Source of the DNA: Pseudomonadota bacterium | GTDB taxonomy: Bacteria; Pseudomonadota; Gammaproteobacteria; Steroidobacterales; Woeseiaceae | Direction of reading: 5' to 3' | DNA: 5,914 nt | NCBI GenBank assembly: GCA_022565135.1 | Contig: JADFKA010000123.1 | Coordinates: 1 to 5,914 of the forward strand | Shown: piece by piece, positions 1-5,914 of the stretch | Layout: every line of letters begins with the position of its first letter | How positions within the stretch are numbered: position 1 is the stretch's first letter | Notes under the pieces: model-generated | Database searches by the model: none | What the model was told of the DNA's origin: nothing | The model's input: only the letters and a program-made list of their open reading frames with translations | Translations under genes and position numbers: made by a program

Positions 1-114
1 ACTCCAGAGGATGAAAACGAATTACTCATCCGGTTTGGCAAAAAAGAACCGGAGTTCACACAGGCCCCGGCGGCCCAGGAAGTAGAAGGCGCCGAGGTAG
101 AAGAGCTGGACTGA
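1..114 (+). CDS. C-terminal end of an unidentified acidic-tailed protein (partial)
   Basis: Reading from base 1 gives 37 codons and a TGA stop at 112-114; the start lies outside the window. The fragment is strongly acidic (12 Asp/Glu against 3 Arg/Lys). Its last half is an Ala/Pro/Glu-rich low-complexity tail ending in EVEELD, which suggests a flexible C-terminus after a folded domain. Frames 2 and 3 are closed by stops early, and an intrinsic terminator follows 64 bases after the stop, which fits this being the last gene of an upstream transcription unit. I do not recognise the family and assign no function. Confidence 0.6.
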   Translation, partial: TPEDENELLIRFGKKEPEFTQAPAAQEVEGAEVEELD

Positions 115-177
115 GACGTCGACCGGTTCCCGGTAGTACGACTTAGTCACGCAATCCGCAATCTCCGTGCGGACCCG

Positions 178-213
178 CCCGGCCAGCCGCAAGGCTGGCT
201 GGGTTTTATTTTT
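178..213 (+). terminator. Rho-independent terminator after the upstream gene
   Basis: Bases 178-188 pair with 193-203 to form an 11-bp stem (ten Watson-Crick pairs and one G-U) closed by a GCAA tetraloop at 189-192. The stem is followed directly by a T-rich tract, TTTTATTTTT, at 204-213. This is a textbook intrinsic terminator for + strand transcription. It ends only 20 bases before the ATG of the CoA-transferase, so it separates the two transcription units unless read-through occurs. Confidence 0.9.
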
Positions 214-233
214 CATCGGTCGGACACACGCTC

Positions 234-1451
234 ATGAGTGGCGCGCTAGAGGGGATCAGAGTTTTGGACATGAGCCGGGTGCTGGCCGGTCCATGGGCCG
301 GCCAATTGCTCGGCGATTTTGGCGCCGATATTGTCAAAGTTGAACGGCCCGTCGTCGGTGACGATACCCGACATTGGGGCCCACCCTGGCTGGACCGAAA
401 AAATGCCTGCGAAGCCGCCTATTTTTTGTCGACGAATCGCAATAAACGGTCAATCACCGTTGACCTAGCAGACATTGATGGTCAGGCCCTCATTCAGGAG
501 CTTGCGAAAAAAGCTGATGTTTTAATCGAAAATTATCGGGTGGGCACGTTGGCCGGTTATGGTCTCGGTGCCGAAGATCTTCTGCACCTGAATCCACGTC
601 TCATTTACTGCTCGATAACCGCGTACGGGCAGCGTAGCTCCAAGGCGAGCGAACCGGGCTACGACGCGATAATCCAGGCATCAGCGGGATTGATGAGCAT
701 CACGGGAGCACCGGACTGCGAAGGCGGCAGTCCACAAAAAGTTGGCGTCGCCGTGTCGGACATCATGGCCGGCATGTATGCGGCAACGGCAATTCTAGCA
801 GCGCTCCAGCAACGCTCACAGACCGGATTAGGGCAGCATATTGATCTGTCCTTGTACGACAGCCAGGTCGCCTGGCTTGCAAACCAGGCAATGAATTTCC
901 TGATTGGTGGCGAGACGCCCCTGCGTCGTGGCACGGCGCATCCTAATTTGGTGCCATACCAGGCGTTTGAGACATGCGATGGTTTCCTGATACTCGCCAT
1001 CGGCAACGATCGACAATTCGTCCGCCTCACAAAATGCATTGGCAAACCCGAATTGGCCACAGACACACGATTCCAACGCAATTCGCAGCGGGTCGAGTTC
1101 CGTGGCCCCCTCGTCGACATCCTCGCTGCCGTATTTCGCACGCGCAACATCGAACAATGGCTCAAAGCACTAGGCGATGCCGACGTGCCGTGTGGACCGA
1201 TCAACACGATTGACGAGGTATTGACGGGTGCCTTCGCAGAAGAACGCGGCCTGGTGCAGACCATGGTTCATCCGATGCACGATGCATTGCCGACAGTGGC
1301 TAATCCGGTTCGATTCTCACAGACACCGGTCAGCTACCGTTTGGCTCCGCCGACTTTAGGCCAGCACACGCACGAAATATTGACTGATTGGCTTGATTAC
1401 ACCGATCAGGACTTTGAAAAGCTGAATTCGAAATCAGATTCGAACGAGTGA
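234..1451 (+). CDS. Family III (CaiB/BaiF) CoA-transferase, SUGCT-like
   Basis: A 405-residue cytoplasmic enzyme of the CaiB/BaiF (class III) family, which moves CoA between carboxylic acids through an aspartyl-CoA anhydride. The whole fold is present at the usual ~400-residue length. The N-terminus has LEGIRVLDMSRVLAGPWA (5-22) and FGADIVKVE (29-37), followed by STNRNKRSITVDL (66-78) and ADVLIENYRVG (94-104). The expected nucleophile is Asp176 in VGVAVSDIMAG. Later landmarks are GTAHPNLVPYQAF (233-245), VPCGPIN (318-324) and a PTLGQHTHEIL tail near 373. The NRNK and GTAH..VPYQAF stretches resemble, from memory, mitochondrial succinyl-CoA:glutarate CoA-transferase (SUGCT), so a dicarboxylate acceptor is a reasonable guess, but the substrate cannot be read from sequence. 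The ATG at 234 keeps the conserved N-terminus intact; the next Met (residue 13) would cut it away. No strong Shine-Dalgarno is visible before it. The stop overlaps the next gene by 4 bases. Confidence 0.93.
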   Translation: MSGALEGIRVLDMSRVLAGPWAGQLLGDFGADIVKVERPVVGDDTRHWGPPWLDRKNACEAAYFLSTNRNKRSITVDLADIDGQALIQELAKKADVLIENYRVGTLAGYGLGAEDLLHLNPRLIYCSITAYGQRSSKASEPGYDAIIQASAGLMSITGAPDCEGGSPQKVGVAVSDIMAGMYAATAILAALQQRSQTGLGQHIDLSLYDSQVAWLANQAMNFLIGGETPLRRGTAHPNLVPYQAFETCDGFLILAIGNDRQFVRLTKCIGKPELATDTRFQRNSQRVEFRGPLVDILAAVFRTRNIEQWLKALGDADVPCGPINTIDEVLTGAFAEERGLVQTMVHPMHDALPTVANPVRFSQTPVSYRLAPPTLGQHTHEILTDWLDYTDQDFEKLNSKSDSNE

Positions 1452-4048
1452 AGTGCTTGTACGACTGGCTTACTGACGCACTGCAAGACTCGTCGCATGT
1501 GTTGACGGCCAGCCGGCGTCTTGCACGCGTGCTGCAGCTTGAATATGGCGCACAACAATTCGCGGCAGGCAAGAGCGCCTGGCGCAGTCCTGTGATCCTG
1601 TCGTGGCCGAACTGGCTGATTGAGATCATCGCAACCAGCAAAGATCCGCAGTCGCTGCCTACTCGTATAAATGCCCATCAGAGCCGCATGCTTTGGGAGC
1701 GGTGTCTGCGGCGGGAAGTCAATGACCCGCTGCTTAACATCGCGTTGCTCGCTCGGCAATCGATGGAGTCCTGGTCACGACTCCAAGAGTGGTCGGTACC
1801 GCTCGGTGACATTGCTGATGCCGCACAAGGCAAAGACAGGAAATTGTTTGCGCAAGTCGCGCAAAATTACCAGTCAATTCTCGATCGCGAAAACTGGATC
1901 GATGCGGCAGGCCTGCCACGATTGGCTACGCATCTGGTATGTGAGCGTAGCGTGGTACTTCCACCTGCAGTCACGCTGGCCGGATTTGATCGAATCGTTC
2001 CACAGGTCAATATCCTGCTCGATGCGCTCAGAAATGCCGGTTGCGATGTCGAAATCGCATCGAGTTCGCAGGCACCAGGCTCCGGCACCTTACACAGTTA
2101 TGAGAACAGGGATGCGGAATTGCGCGCGGCCGGTGCCTGGGCGAGGCGCAAGCTCAATCAGTCCGGTGAGCAGTGTATCGCCATAATCGTGTCCGGTCTC
2201 GAGCAGGATGCACCTCGCTATGCGCGTCTGGTCAAAGAGGGCTTGCTGCCAGGATGGCAATACGGGGACTCGCGGTACGACGACGTTGTCAACGTATCGT
2301 ATGGAAAAAACCTGGTGGCGTATCCCGCAATTGCCATTGCCGCTCTCGCGCTACGCTGGCTGTGCAAGGATCTGTCGAGCGCCGAAGTCAGTCTCTTGCT
2401 GCGGTCACCAATGCTCGGTCAATCAGGCGACGACGGCCGGATTCGACTTGAATTACGCCTGCGGCAGTTGCCAGACCGCCTCTGGTCGCCCGCGATGTTG
2501 CTTGCTGAACTTGATCGGCAACACGATTCAGCCGCTGCCAGTGACTGGCTTGAACGCGTGCGGGCACTGCGTGATTGCCGCGCGGGGTTGCCGCAACGTA
2601 ATGCACCTTCCGCCTGGGCGGCGTTATTTGACGCTTTGCTCGATACGCTTAATTGGCCTGGCAGTGCGCCGTTAAACAGCCGCGAATTTCAACTCATCAA
2701 TCGCTGGCGCGAGCTGCTAAACGATCTTGCCCGCCTTGAGCTCGTGACTCCGACAATGACCATCGCAGAAGCTCTCGGCCACCTGCTTGCGATGGGCAAG
2801 GAGACAGTATTTCAGCCCGAAGCCGAGGGCGCAGCGGTGCACCTTCTCGGCCCCCTTGAGGCTGCCGGTATGCAGTTCGACCAATTGTGGATTGCCGGGC
2901 TCAGCGCCAGCGACTGGCCTCCTGCGGCCCGGCCATTGGCACTGGTGTCACGCGACCTGCAACGAAGTCACGGCATGCCGGATGCTGAGCCACGCGATAC
3001 GCTCGACTATGCGCATCGCGTAATTTCGCGATTGATCAGTAGTTCGCCGCAGACTGTCTGTAGCTATCCGCAGACCGATAATAACGCGGAGCAAACGGTC
3101 ACTGGATTGCTCGCCGAATTCGATATCGAGGCAGTAGCCGGTCCGGATGATCCGCATTGGCATGCGTCGCAATTAGTGAATACGGCGAGTGTTGCGATCG
3201 TGACTGCAGATCCGGTGCCACCGGTTGGCGACAATGAGACGATTGCTGGCGGCGCCGCGACGATACAACGGCAGCTTACGGATCCTTTCTCGGCGTTCGT
3301 ACTGGGTCGTCTCGGCGTGCGGGCGCTCTCGGCAATCACGGCGGGGCTTGCACCGGGCATCCGCGGCAACCTGATACACGGTGCACTGCATTGTTTGTAC
3401 GCAGACTTGCCAGACAGCCATGCCATAGCCGGTTGGGACGAGAAAGACATCAATGACCGCGTAGTTGCCGCTCTGGCCTCGTCTTTTTACCGACTGGAGC
3501 GCAACGCGGATCCGGTATTGAGATACCTGTTGATGCTCGAGCGCCGTCGTGTCACCGAACTTCTCAAAGGCGTCATCGCCATGGATGCTGCTCGAGAGAC
3601 ATTCGAAATTGCAGGTGTCGAGAATGCTGTTGATGCCGAAATTAATGGCATACGGTTGCACCTGCGCTATGACCGCGTCGATCGAGTTGACGGTGACCAG
3701 GTAGTCGTTTTGGATTACAAGACTGGCGTGCCGAAGCGCCTGCTCGATCGCAATGGCAATCCCAAAGAAATGCAACTGGTGACTTACGCCTGTGCCATTA
3801 CGGATCCGATCGCAGGAATTGCACTTGTCAACATCGACACTCGCGATATCGCGATCGATGCGGCCGGCAGGACGTTCACGCCCGATCTGGACTGGGATGC
3901 AGCGCTCTCGCGATGGCAAGAGCAGGTCAGGGATGCTGCTGGCGAACTCAGGAATGGCGACGTTCGAATCAATGCATTGCAGTCGATTCAGGACGCGAGA
4001 CCACTGAGCCTGCTGAGTCGATTTCTGGAGCTCCATTGTGACGCCTGA
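1448..4048 (+). CDS. AddB-like PD-(D/E)XK nuclease/inactivated helicase (probable DNA repair protein)
   Basis: An 866-residue protein of the AddB-like family annotated as 'probable DNA repair protein', expected to pair with an AddA-type helicase to resect double-strand DNA ends for RecA. The N-terminus has the family signature around ASRRLARVLQLEY (residues 21-33). No Walker A motif is seen, as expected for an AddB-type degenerate helicase. The middle carries the characteristic LLGPLEAAGMQFDQLWIAGL and SASDWPP block (466-492). The C-terminal nuclease domain has GNLIHGAL with His644, DRVDRVD with the likely metal ligand Asp745, LDYKTG with Asp756 and Lys758, and QLVTY (Gln776, Tyr780), so all RecB-type nuclease motifs are intact. 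The last ~80 residues have only two cysteines (782, 864), with no CxxC iron-sulfur signature. The GTG start at 1448 overlaps the previous stop as GTGA, implying translational coupling. The 3' end overlaps the helicase start by 11 bases. Confidence 0.9.
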   Translation: MKCLYDWLTDALQDSSHVLTASRRLARVLQLEYGAQQFAAGKSAWRSPVILSWPNWLIEIIATSKDPQSLPTRINAHQSRMLWERCLRREVNDPLLNIALLARQSMESWSRLQEWSVPLGDIADAAQGKDRKLFAQVAQNYQSILDRENWIDAAGLPRLATHLVCERSVVLPPAVTLAGFDRIVPQVNILLDALRNAGCDVEIASSSQAPGSGTLHSYENRDAELRAAGAWARRKLNQSGEQCIAIIVSGLEQDAPRYARLVKEGLLPGWQYGDSRYDDVVNVSYGKNLVAYPAIAIAALALRWLCKDLSSAEVSLLLRSPMLGQSGDDGRIRLELRLRQLPDRLWSPAMLLAELDRQHDSAAASDWLERVRALRDCRAGLPQRNAPSAWAALFDALLDTLNWPGSAPLNSREFQLINRWRELLNDLARLELVTPTMTIAEALGHLLAMGKETVFQPEAEGAAVHLLGPLEAAGMQFDQLWIAGLSASDWPPAARPLALVSRDLQRSHGMPDAEPRDTLDYAHRVISRLISSSPQTVCSYPQTDNNAEQTVTGLLAEFDIEAVAGPDDPHWHASQLVNTASVAIVTADPVPPVGDNETIAGGAATIQRQLTDPFSAFVLGRLGVRALSAITAGLAPGIRGNLIHGALHCLYADLPDSHAIAGWDEKDINDRVVAALASSFYRLERNADPVLRYLLMLERRRVTELLKGVIAMDAARETFEIAGVENAVDAEINGIRLHLRYDRVDRVDGDQVVVLDYKTGVPKRLLDRNGNPKEMQLVTYACAITDPIAGIALVNIDTRDIAIDAAGRTFTPDLDWDAALSRWQEQVRDAAGELRNGDVRINALQSIQDARPLSLLSRFLELHCDA
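4027..4030 (+). promoter_or_regulatory. Ribosome binding site for the AddA-like helicase
   Basis: GGAG lies 7 bases before the GTG at 4038, inside the end of the AddB-like gene. It supports the GTG as the start and explains how the overlapping downstream gene would be translated from the same message. Confidence 0.6.
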
Positions 4049-4988
4049 TACGCAGCTATTGCTCGATGATGCGGCAGCGCGCGTTGCAGCGCTGGATGTC
4101 ACACGCTCATTCATCGTTCAGGCCCCCGCCGGATCGGGCAAAACCGAGCTTTTGATTCAGCGTTACCTGAAACTGCTCACGACCGTAGAAAGTCCTGAGG
4201 AAGTTCTCGCGATCACGTTCACACGGAAGGCGGCATCTGAAATGCAGCTGCGTGTATTGCATGCATTACAGCGAGCGCAGCGCGATGAGGTCCCCAAAGA
4301 GCAGCACGAAGCAACTACGGCCGCTGCTGCACTATTGGTTTTGCAGCGTGATCGGCAACTGCAGTGGAATCTCATCACCCATCCGCGACGCATGCGCATC
4401 CAGACACTGGATTCGTTGAATGCTGGCATCGCGCGCTCGCAACCATTGACGTCATCAGGCGGGGCGGCTGGCAGCGCAATTGTCGCTGACGCCGAAATGC
4501 GAATGCTATACCGCGATGCGGCGACTCTGACTTTAGATCAATTGCTCGAAACTGGTCCAATGCACGAAGCTACTGAGCAAGTATTGCTGCACGTCGACAA
4601 CAATACATCGCTCTATGTCAGCTACCTTGCGCGCATGCTTGCGGCAAGAGATCAATGGTTACCGTTCATTGGCGGCGGTACGGTCGAACATGAAGAAGCA
4701 GTTCGACTGCGCACAAAGCTCGAGACTAATCTCGAAGGCGCAGTAGTCGAACATTTGCAGCGCACCGGCGCGGCGCTGGTGGTGGTGTTTCCGCTGCTGC
4801 TGTCCCGCTTTGGGGCTTTCGTGTTCGGCAGCCGGTTCGACTCCGGCGTGCTGGACCTCAGCCAACGCATCGTGATCGGTGCGCTCATCGTGGCCTTTCT
4901 GATTGCCGAGCCGCAGGGCCTTGCCGCCCTGTGGCAGCGGGTGCTGCGCCGGATAAGCAATGTCGTGCGCCCCGCTTCCCGGCGCTGA
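4038..4988 (+). CDS. Hybrid ORF: AddA-like UvrD helicase N-terminus joined in frame to a LivM permease C-terminus
   Basis: The 316-residue reading frame has two unrelated parts. Residues 1 to about 243 are the N-terminus of an AddA-like superfamily 1 helicase. Visible motifs are Walker A APAGSGKT (29-36), motif Ia AITFTRKAASEM (58-69), the RIQTLDSLNAGIARSQPL segment (120-137), and LARMLAARDQWLPF near 198-211, all in family order. A complete AddA-type protein is roughly 1,100 residues, so motifs II to VI and any nuclease domain are missing. From about residue 244 the sequence becomes hydrophobic and matches the tail of a LivM-type permease, to a TGA at 4986-4988. The GTG start is supported by GGAG 7 bases upstream and the 11-base overlap with the AddB-like gene. 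The hybrid should be inactive as a helicase and is unlikely to be a natural gene product; a chimeric join is the preferred explanation. In the true genome the AddA-like gene probably continues for ~2.5 kb. Confidence 0.85.
   Translation: MTPDTQLLLDDAAARVAALDVTRSFIVQAPAGSGKTELLIQRYLKLLTTVESPEEVLAITFTRKAASEMQLRVLHALQRAQRDEVPKEQHEATTAAAALLVLQRDRQLQWNLITHPRRMRIQTLDSLNAGIARSQPLTSSGGAAGSAIVADAEMRMLYRDAATLTLDQLLETGPMHEATEQVLLHVDNNTSLYVSYLARMLAARDQWLPFIGGGTVEHEEAVRLRTKLETNLEGAVVEHLQRTGAALVVVFPLLLSRFGAFVFGSRFDSGVLDLSQRIVIGALIVAFLIAEPQGLAALWQRVLRRISNVVRPASRR
4752..4775. other. Probable chimeric junction between two DNA sources
   Basis: Protein family, base composition and codon use all change within this stretch. 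In the 37 codons ending at 4757, 16 end in G or C; in the next 37 codons (4758-4868), 33 do. Helicase-like residues (VVEHLQRT) run up to about 4766 and permease-like residues (GAALVVVF) start at about 4767. The exact breakpoint cannot be fixed because the CAGCGCACCGGCGCGGCG stretch would fit either side. No insertion-sequence end, tRNA, target duplication or recombinase site is visible here. Confidence 0.8.
4767..4988 (+). pseudogene. livM: C-terminal fragment of a branched-chain amino-acid-type ABC permease (LivM family)
   Basis: About 73 codons in the same frame as the preceding helicase fragment. They encode a hydrophobic segment (GAALVVVFPLLLSRFG), a short polar loop, a second membrane segment (RIVIGALIVAFLI) and then AEPQGLAALWQRV. 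The (R/E)P(Q/E)GL motif just after the last membrane helix is typical of LivM/LivH-type inner-membrane permeases of the HAAT family. The basic end (RRISNVVRPASRR) would be cytoplasmic. The first ~250 or more residues of the permease are absent. The substrate-binding protein 57 bases downstream confirms the transporter context. Marked as a fragment because it has no start of its own; if the contig is chimeric, it is the tail of an intact livM gene in another genome. Confidence 0.8.
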
Positions 4989-5030
4989 TTCCGTCCTCTG
5001 TCTCCACTCAACCTACGTCGCATCGATACC

Positions 5031-5035
5031 AGGAG
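5031..5035 (+). promoter_or_regulatory. Shine-Dalgarno for the substrate-binding protein
   Basis: AGGAG sits 10 bases before the ATG at 5046, in the 57-base spacer after the permease stop. It fixes the start of the substrate-binding protein. No terminator hairpin is evident in the spacer, so the two transporter genes look co-transcribed. Confidence 0.75.
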
Positions 5036-5045
5036 CATCTGCACC

Positions 5046-5914
5046 ATGTCCCTCCCCCGCACCATCAAGATGGCGTTGCTGACCGGCGCGTTGGCCCTTT
5101 CTGGCCTGACCGGTCTGGGCGTACAAGCCGCCCATGCGGATGAGCAGTTCTTTCCGCTGCAAAGCTACCGCGTCGGCCCATATGCAGCCGGCGGCACGGG
5201 GTTCTTTGGCGGCTTCATCGATTACCTGAACCTCGTCAACACGCGAGACGGCGGCGTGGGCGGCGTCAAGCTGACCTGGGAAGAAGGCGAAACGCAGTAC
5301 GAAGTGGAACGCGGCGTGGAGGTGTACGAACGCCTGAAGACGCACCCCGGCATCGCCACATGGAATCCGCTGTCGGTCGGCATTGCGTATGCGCTGCTCG
5401 ACCGGGTGACCGCCGACAAGGTGCCGCTGCTCACAATCAACCACGGCCGCACCGACACGACGGACGGCCGCGTGTTCAAGTACATCTTCCCGCTGCTGCT
5501 CAACCCGTACAGCGAGACCTCCGGCATCGTCAACTACATCGGCACCAAGGAAGGCGGCGTCGACAAGCTCAAGGGCAAGAAGATCGTCGTGCTGTATCAC
5601 GGCTCGCCGTACGGCAAGGAGACGATCCCCATCTATGAACTGCTGGCGAAGAAATACGGCTTCACGGTGCAGCAGATCGAAGTGCCGCACCCGGGCAATG
5701 AGCAGCAATCGCAGTGGCTGGCCATCCGCCGCGCCAAACCCGATTACGTGGTGCTGCGCGGCTGGGGCGTGATGAACCCCGTGGCGCTCAAGACGGCACA
5801 GAAGACGGGCTTCCCGGCCGACCACAGCATCGGCAACGTGTGGTCCAACTCCGAAGAAGACGTGATCCCGGCCGGCGATGCCGCCAAGGGCTACGTCGCC
5901 ATCACGACGGTGGC
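5046..5914 (+). CDS. Periplasmic substrate-binding protein of a branched-chain amino-acid-type ABC transporter (3' truncated by window end)
   Basis: The frame is open from the ATG at 5046 to the end, giving 289 complete codons of an expected ~400. It begins with a Sec signal peptide: basic start (R5, K8), hydrophobic core about 9-26, and an AHA|D cleavage site after residue 31. There is no lipobox, so the mature protein is soluble and periplasmic. The mature start (EQFFPLQSYRVGPYAAGGTG) and the following GFIDYLNLVNTRDGGV are typical of the Leu/Ile/Val-binding (Peripla_BP_6) subfamily found next to LivM/LivH genes and often an acyl-CoA ligase. Those operons are commonly linked to uptake of aromatic or other carboxylate compounds, so the ligand need not be an amino acid. 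A Rossmann-like KGKKIVVLYHGSPYGKE segment lies near 178-194. No cysteine occurs in the visible 289 residues. Codons are strongly G/C-ending, unlike the genes before 4757. Confidence 0.92.
   Translation, partial: MSLPRTIKMALLTGALALSGLTGLGVQAAHADEQFFPLQSYRVGPYAAGGTGFFGGFIDYLNLVNTRDGGVGGVKLTWEEGETQYEVERGVEVYERLKTHPGIATWNPLSVGIAYALLDRVTADKVPLLTINHGRTDTTDGRVFKYIFPLLLNPYSETSGIVNYIGTKEGGVDKLKGKKIVVLYHGSPYGKETIPIYELLAKKYGFTVQQIEVPHPGNEQQSQWLAIRRAKPDYVVLRGWGVMNPVALKTAQKTGFPADHSIGNVWSNSEEDVIPAGDAAKGYVAITTV

Noticed and set aside
118..142. Small hairpin: GTCGACCGG pairs with CCGGT and CGAC across a 3-base loop and a 4-base bulge
   Set aside because: The stem is short and bulged and has no T-tract; it could be chance in GC-rich intergenic DNA, and no operator or riboswitch is recognisable.
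22..216. 64-codon minus-strand open frame
   Set aside because: Its first codons are the reverse complement of the terminator hairpin and T-tract, and the plus strand gives a more sensible protein end.
659..1264. 201-codon minus-strand open frame inside the CoA-transferase
   Set aside because: The plus-strand enzyme is conserved throughout this stretch; the minus frame is Ser/Arg-rich and unrecognisable.
3173..4114. Long 313-codon open frame on the minus strand
   Set aside because: It lies opposite the well-supported AddB-like nuclease domain, has no recognisable domain, and its composition is what antisense of a GC-rich gene gives.
4752..4988. Mobile-element insertion or phage attachment as the cause of the join
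   Set aside because: No inverted repeats, target duplication, transposase, integrase or tRNA is seen near the junction; a plain chimera explains it more simply.
4038..4988. A new membrane-anchored ATPase or defence-system protein
   Set aside because: Both halves match ordinary, unrelated families and composition changes exactly at the boundary, so a novel two-domain protein is not supported.
5013..5825. 270-codon minus-strand open frame
   Set aside because: It is antisense to the substrate-binding protein, which has a signal peptide, Shine-Dalgarno and family motifs; the minus frame is His/Arg/Ala-rich with no domain.

Overview
The window reads as two pieces of DNA of different character joined near position 4760. 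Positions 1 to about 4757 have moderate GC and mixed third-codon bases. They carry the end of an unidentified acidic protein, an intrinsic terminator, and a tightly packed set of genes on the + strand: a family III (CaiB/BaiF) CoA-transferase, an AddB-like PD-(D/E)XK nuclease, and the start of an AddA-like UvrD-family helicase. This AddB-like/AddA-like pair is of the type found in gamma- and betaproteobacteria (the 'probable DNA repair protein' family), so I infer a proteobacterial host, probably a gammaproteobacterium. No gene here fixes the genus.

From about 4758 to the end, third-codon positions become almost entirely G or C and the content switches to a branched-chain amino-acid-type (Liv/HAAT) ABC transporter: the last ~73 codons of a LivM-type permease, a 57-base gap with a clear Shine-Dalgarno, and the start of a periplasmic substrate-binding protein that runs off the window. 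Composition and protein character suggest Burkholderiales (Ralstonia/Cupriavidus-like), from memory of the families rather than a search.

The join lies inside one open reading frame (4038-4988), which is therefore helicase N-terminus plus permease C-terminus. Such a protein cannot work as either parent: it lacks helicase motifs II-VI and most of the permease membrane segments. The simplest explanation is a chimeric assembly or amplification artefact; a recent illegitimate recombination is the alternative. This is the most important thing to know before using the window.

Layout: 1-114 end of upstream gene; 115-233 intergenic with terminator 178-213; 234-1451 CoA-transferase; 1448-4048 AddB-like nuclease (GTGA overlap); 4038-4988 AddA-like/LivM hybrid (11-base overlap); 4989-5045 spacer; 5046-5914 substrate-binding protein, incomplete. 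The AddB-like and AddA-like proteins would together process double-strand DNA ends for recombination; the CoA-transferase is metabolic and appears only translationally linked to them. I found no tRNA, rRNA, CRISPR array, insertion sequence or convincing new system.
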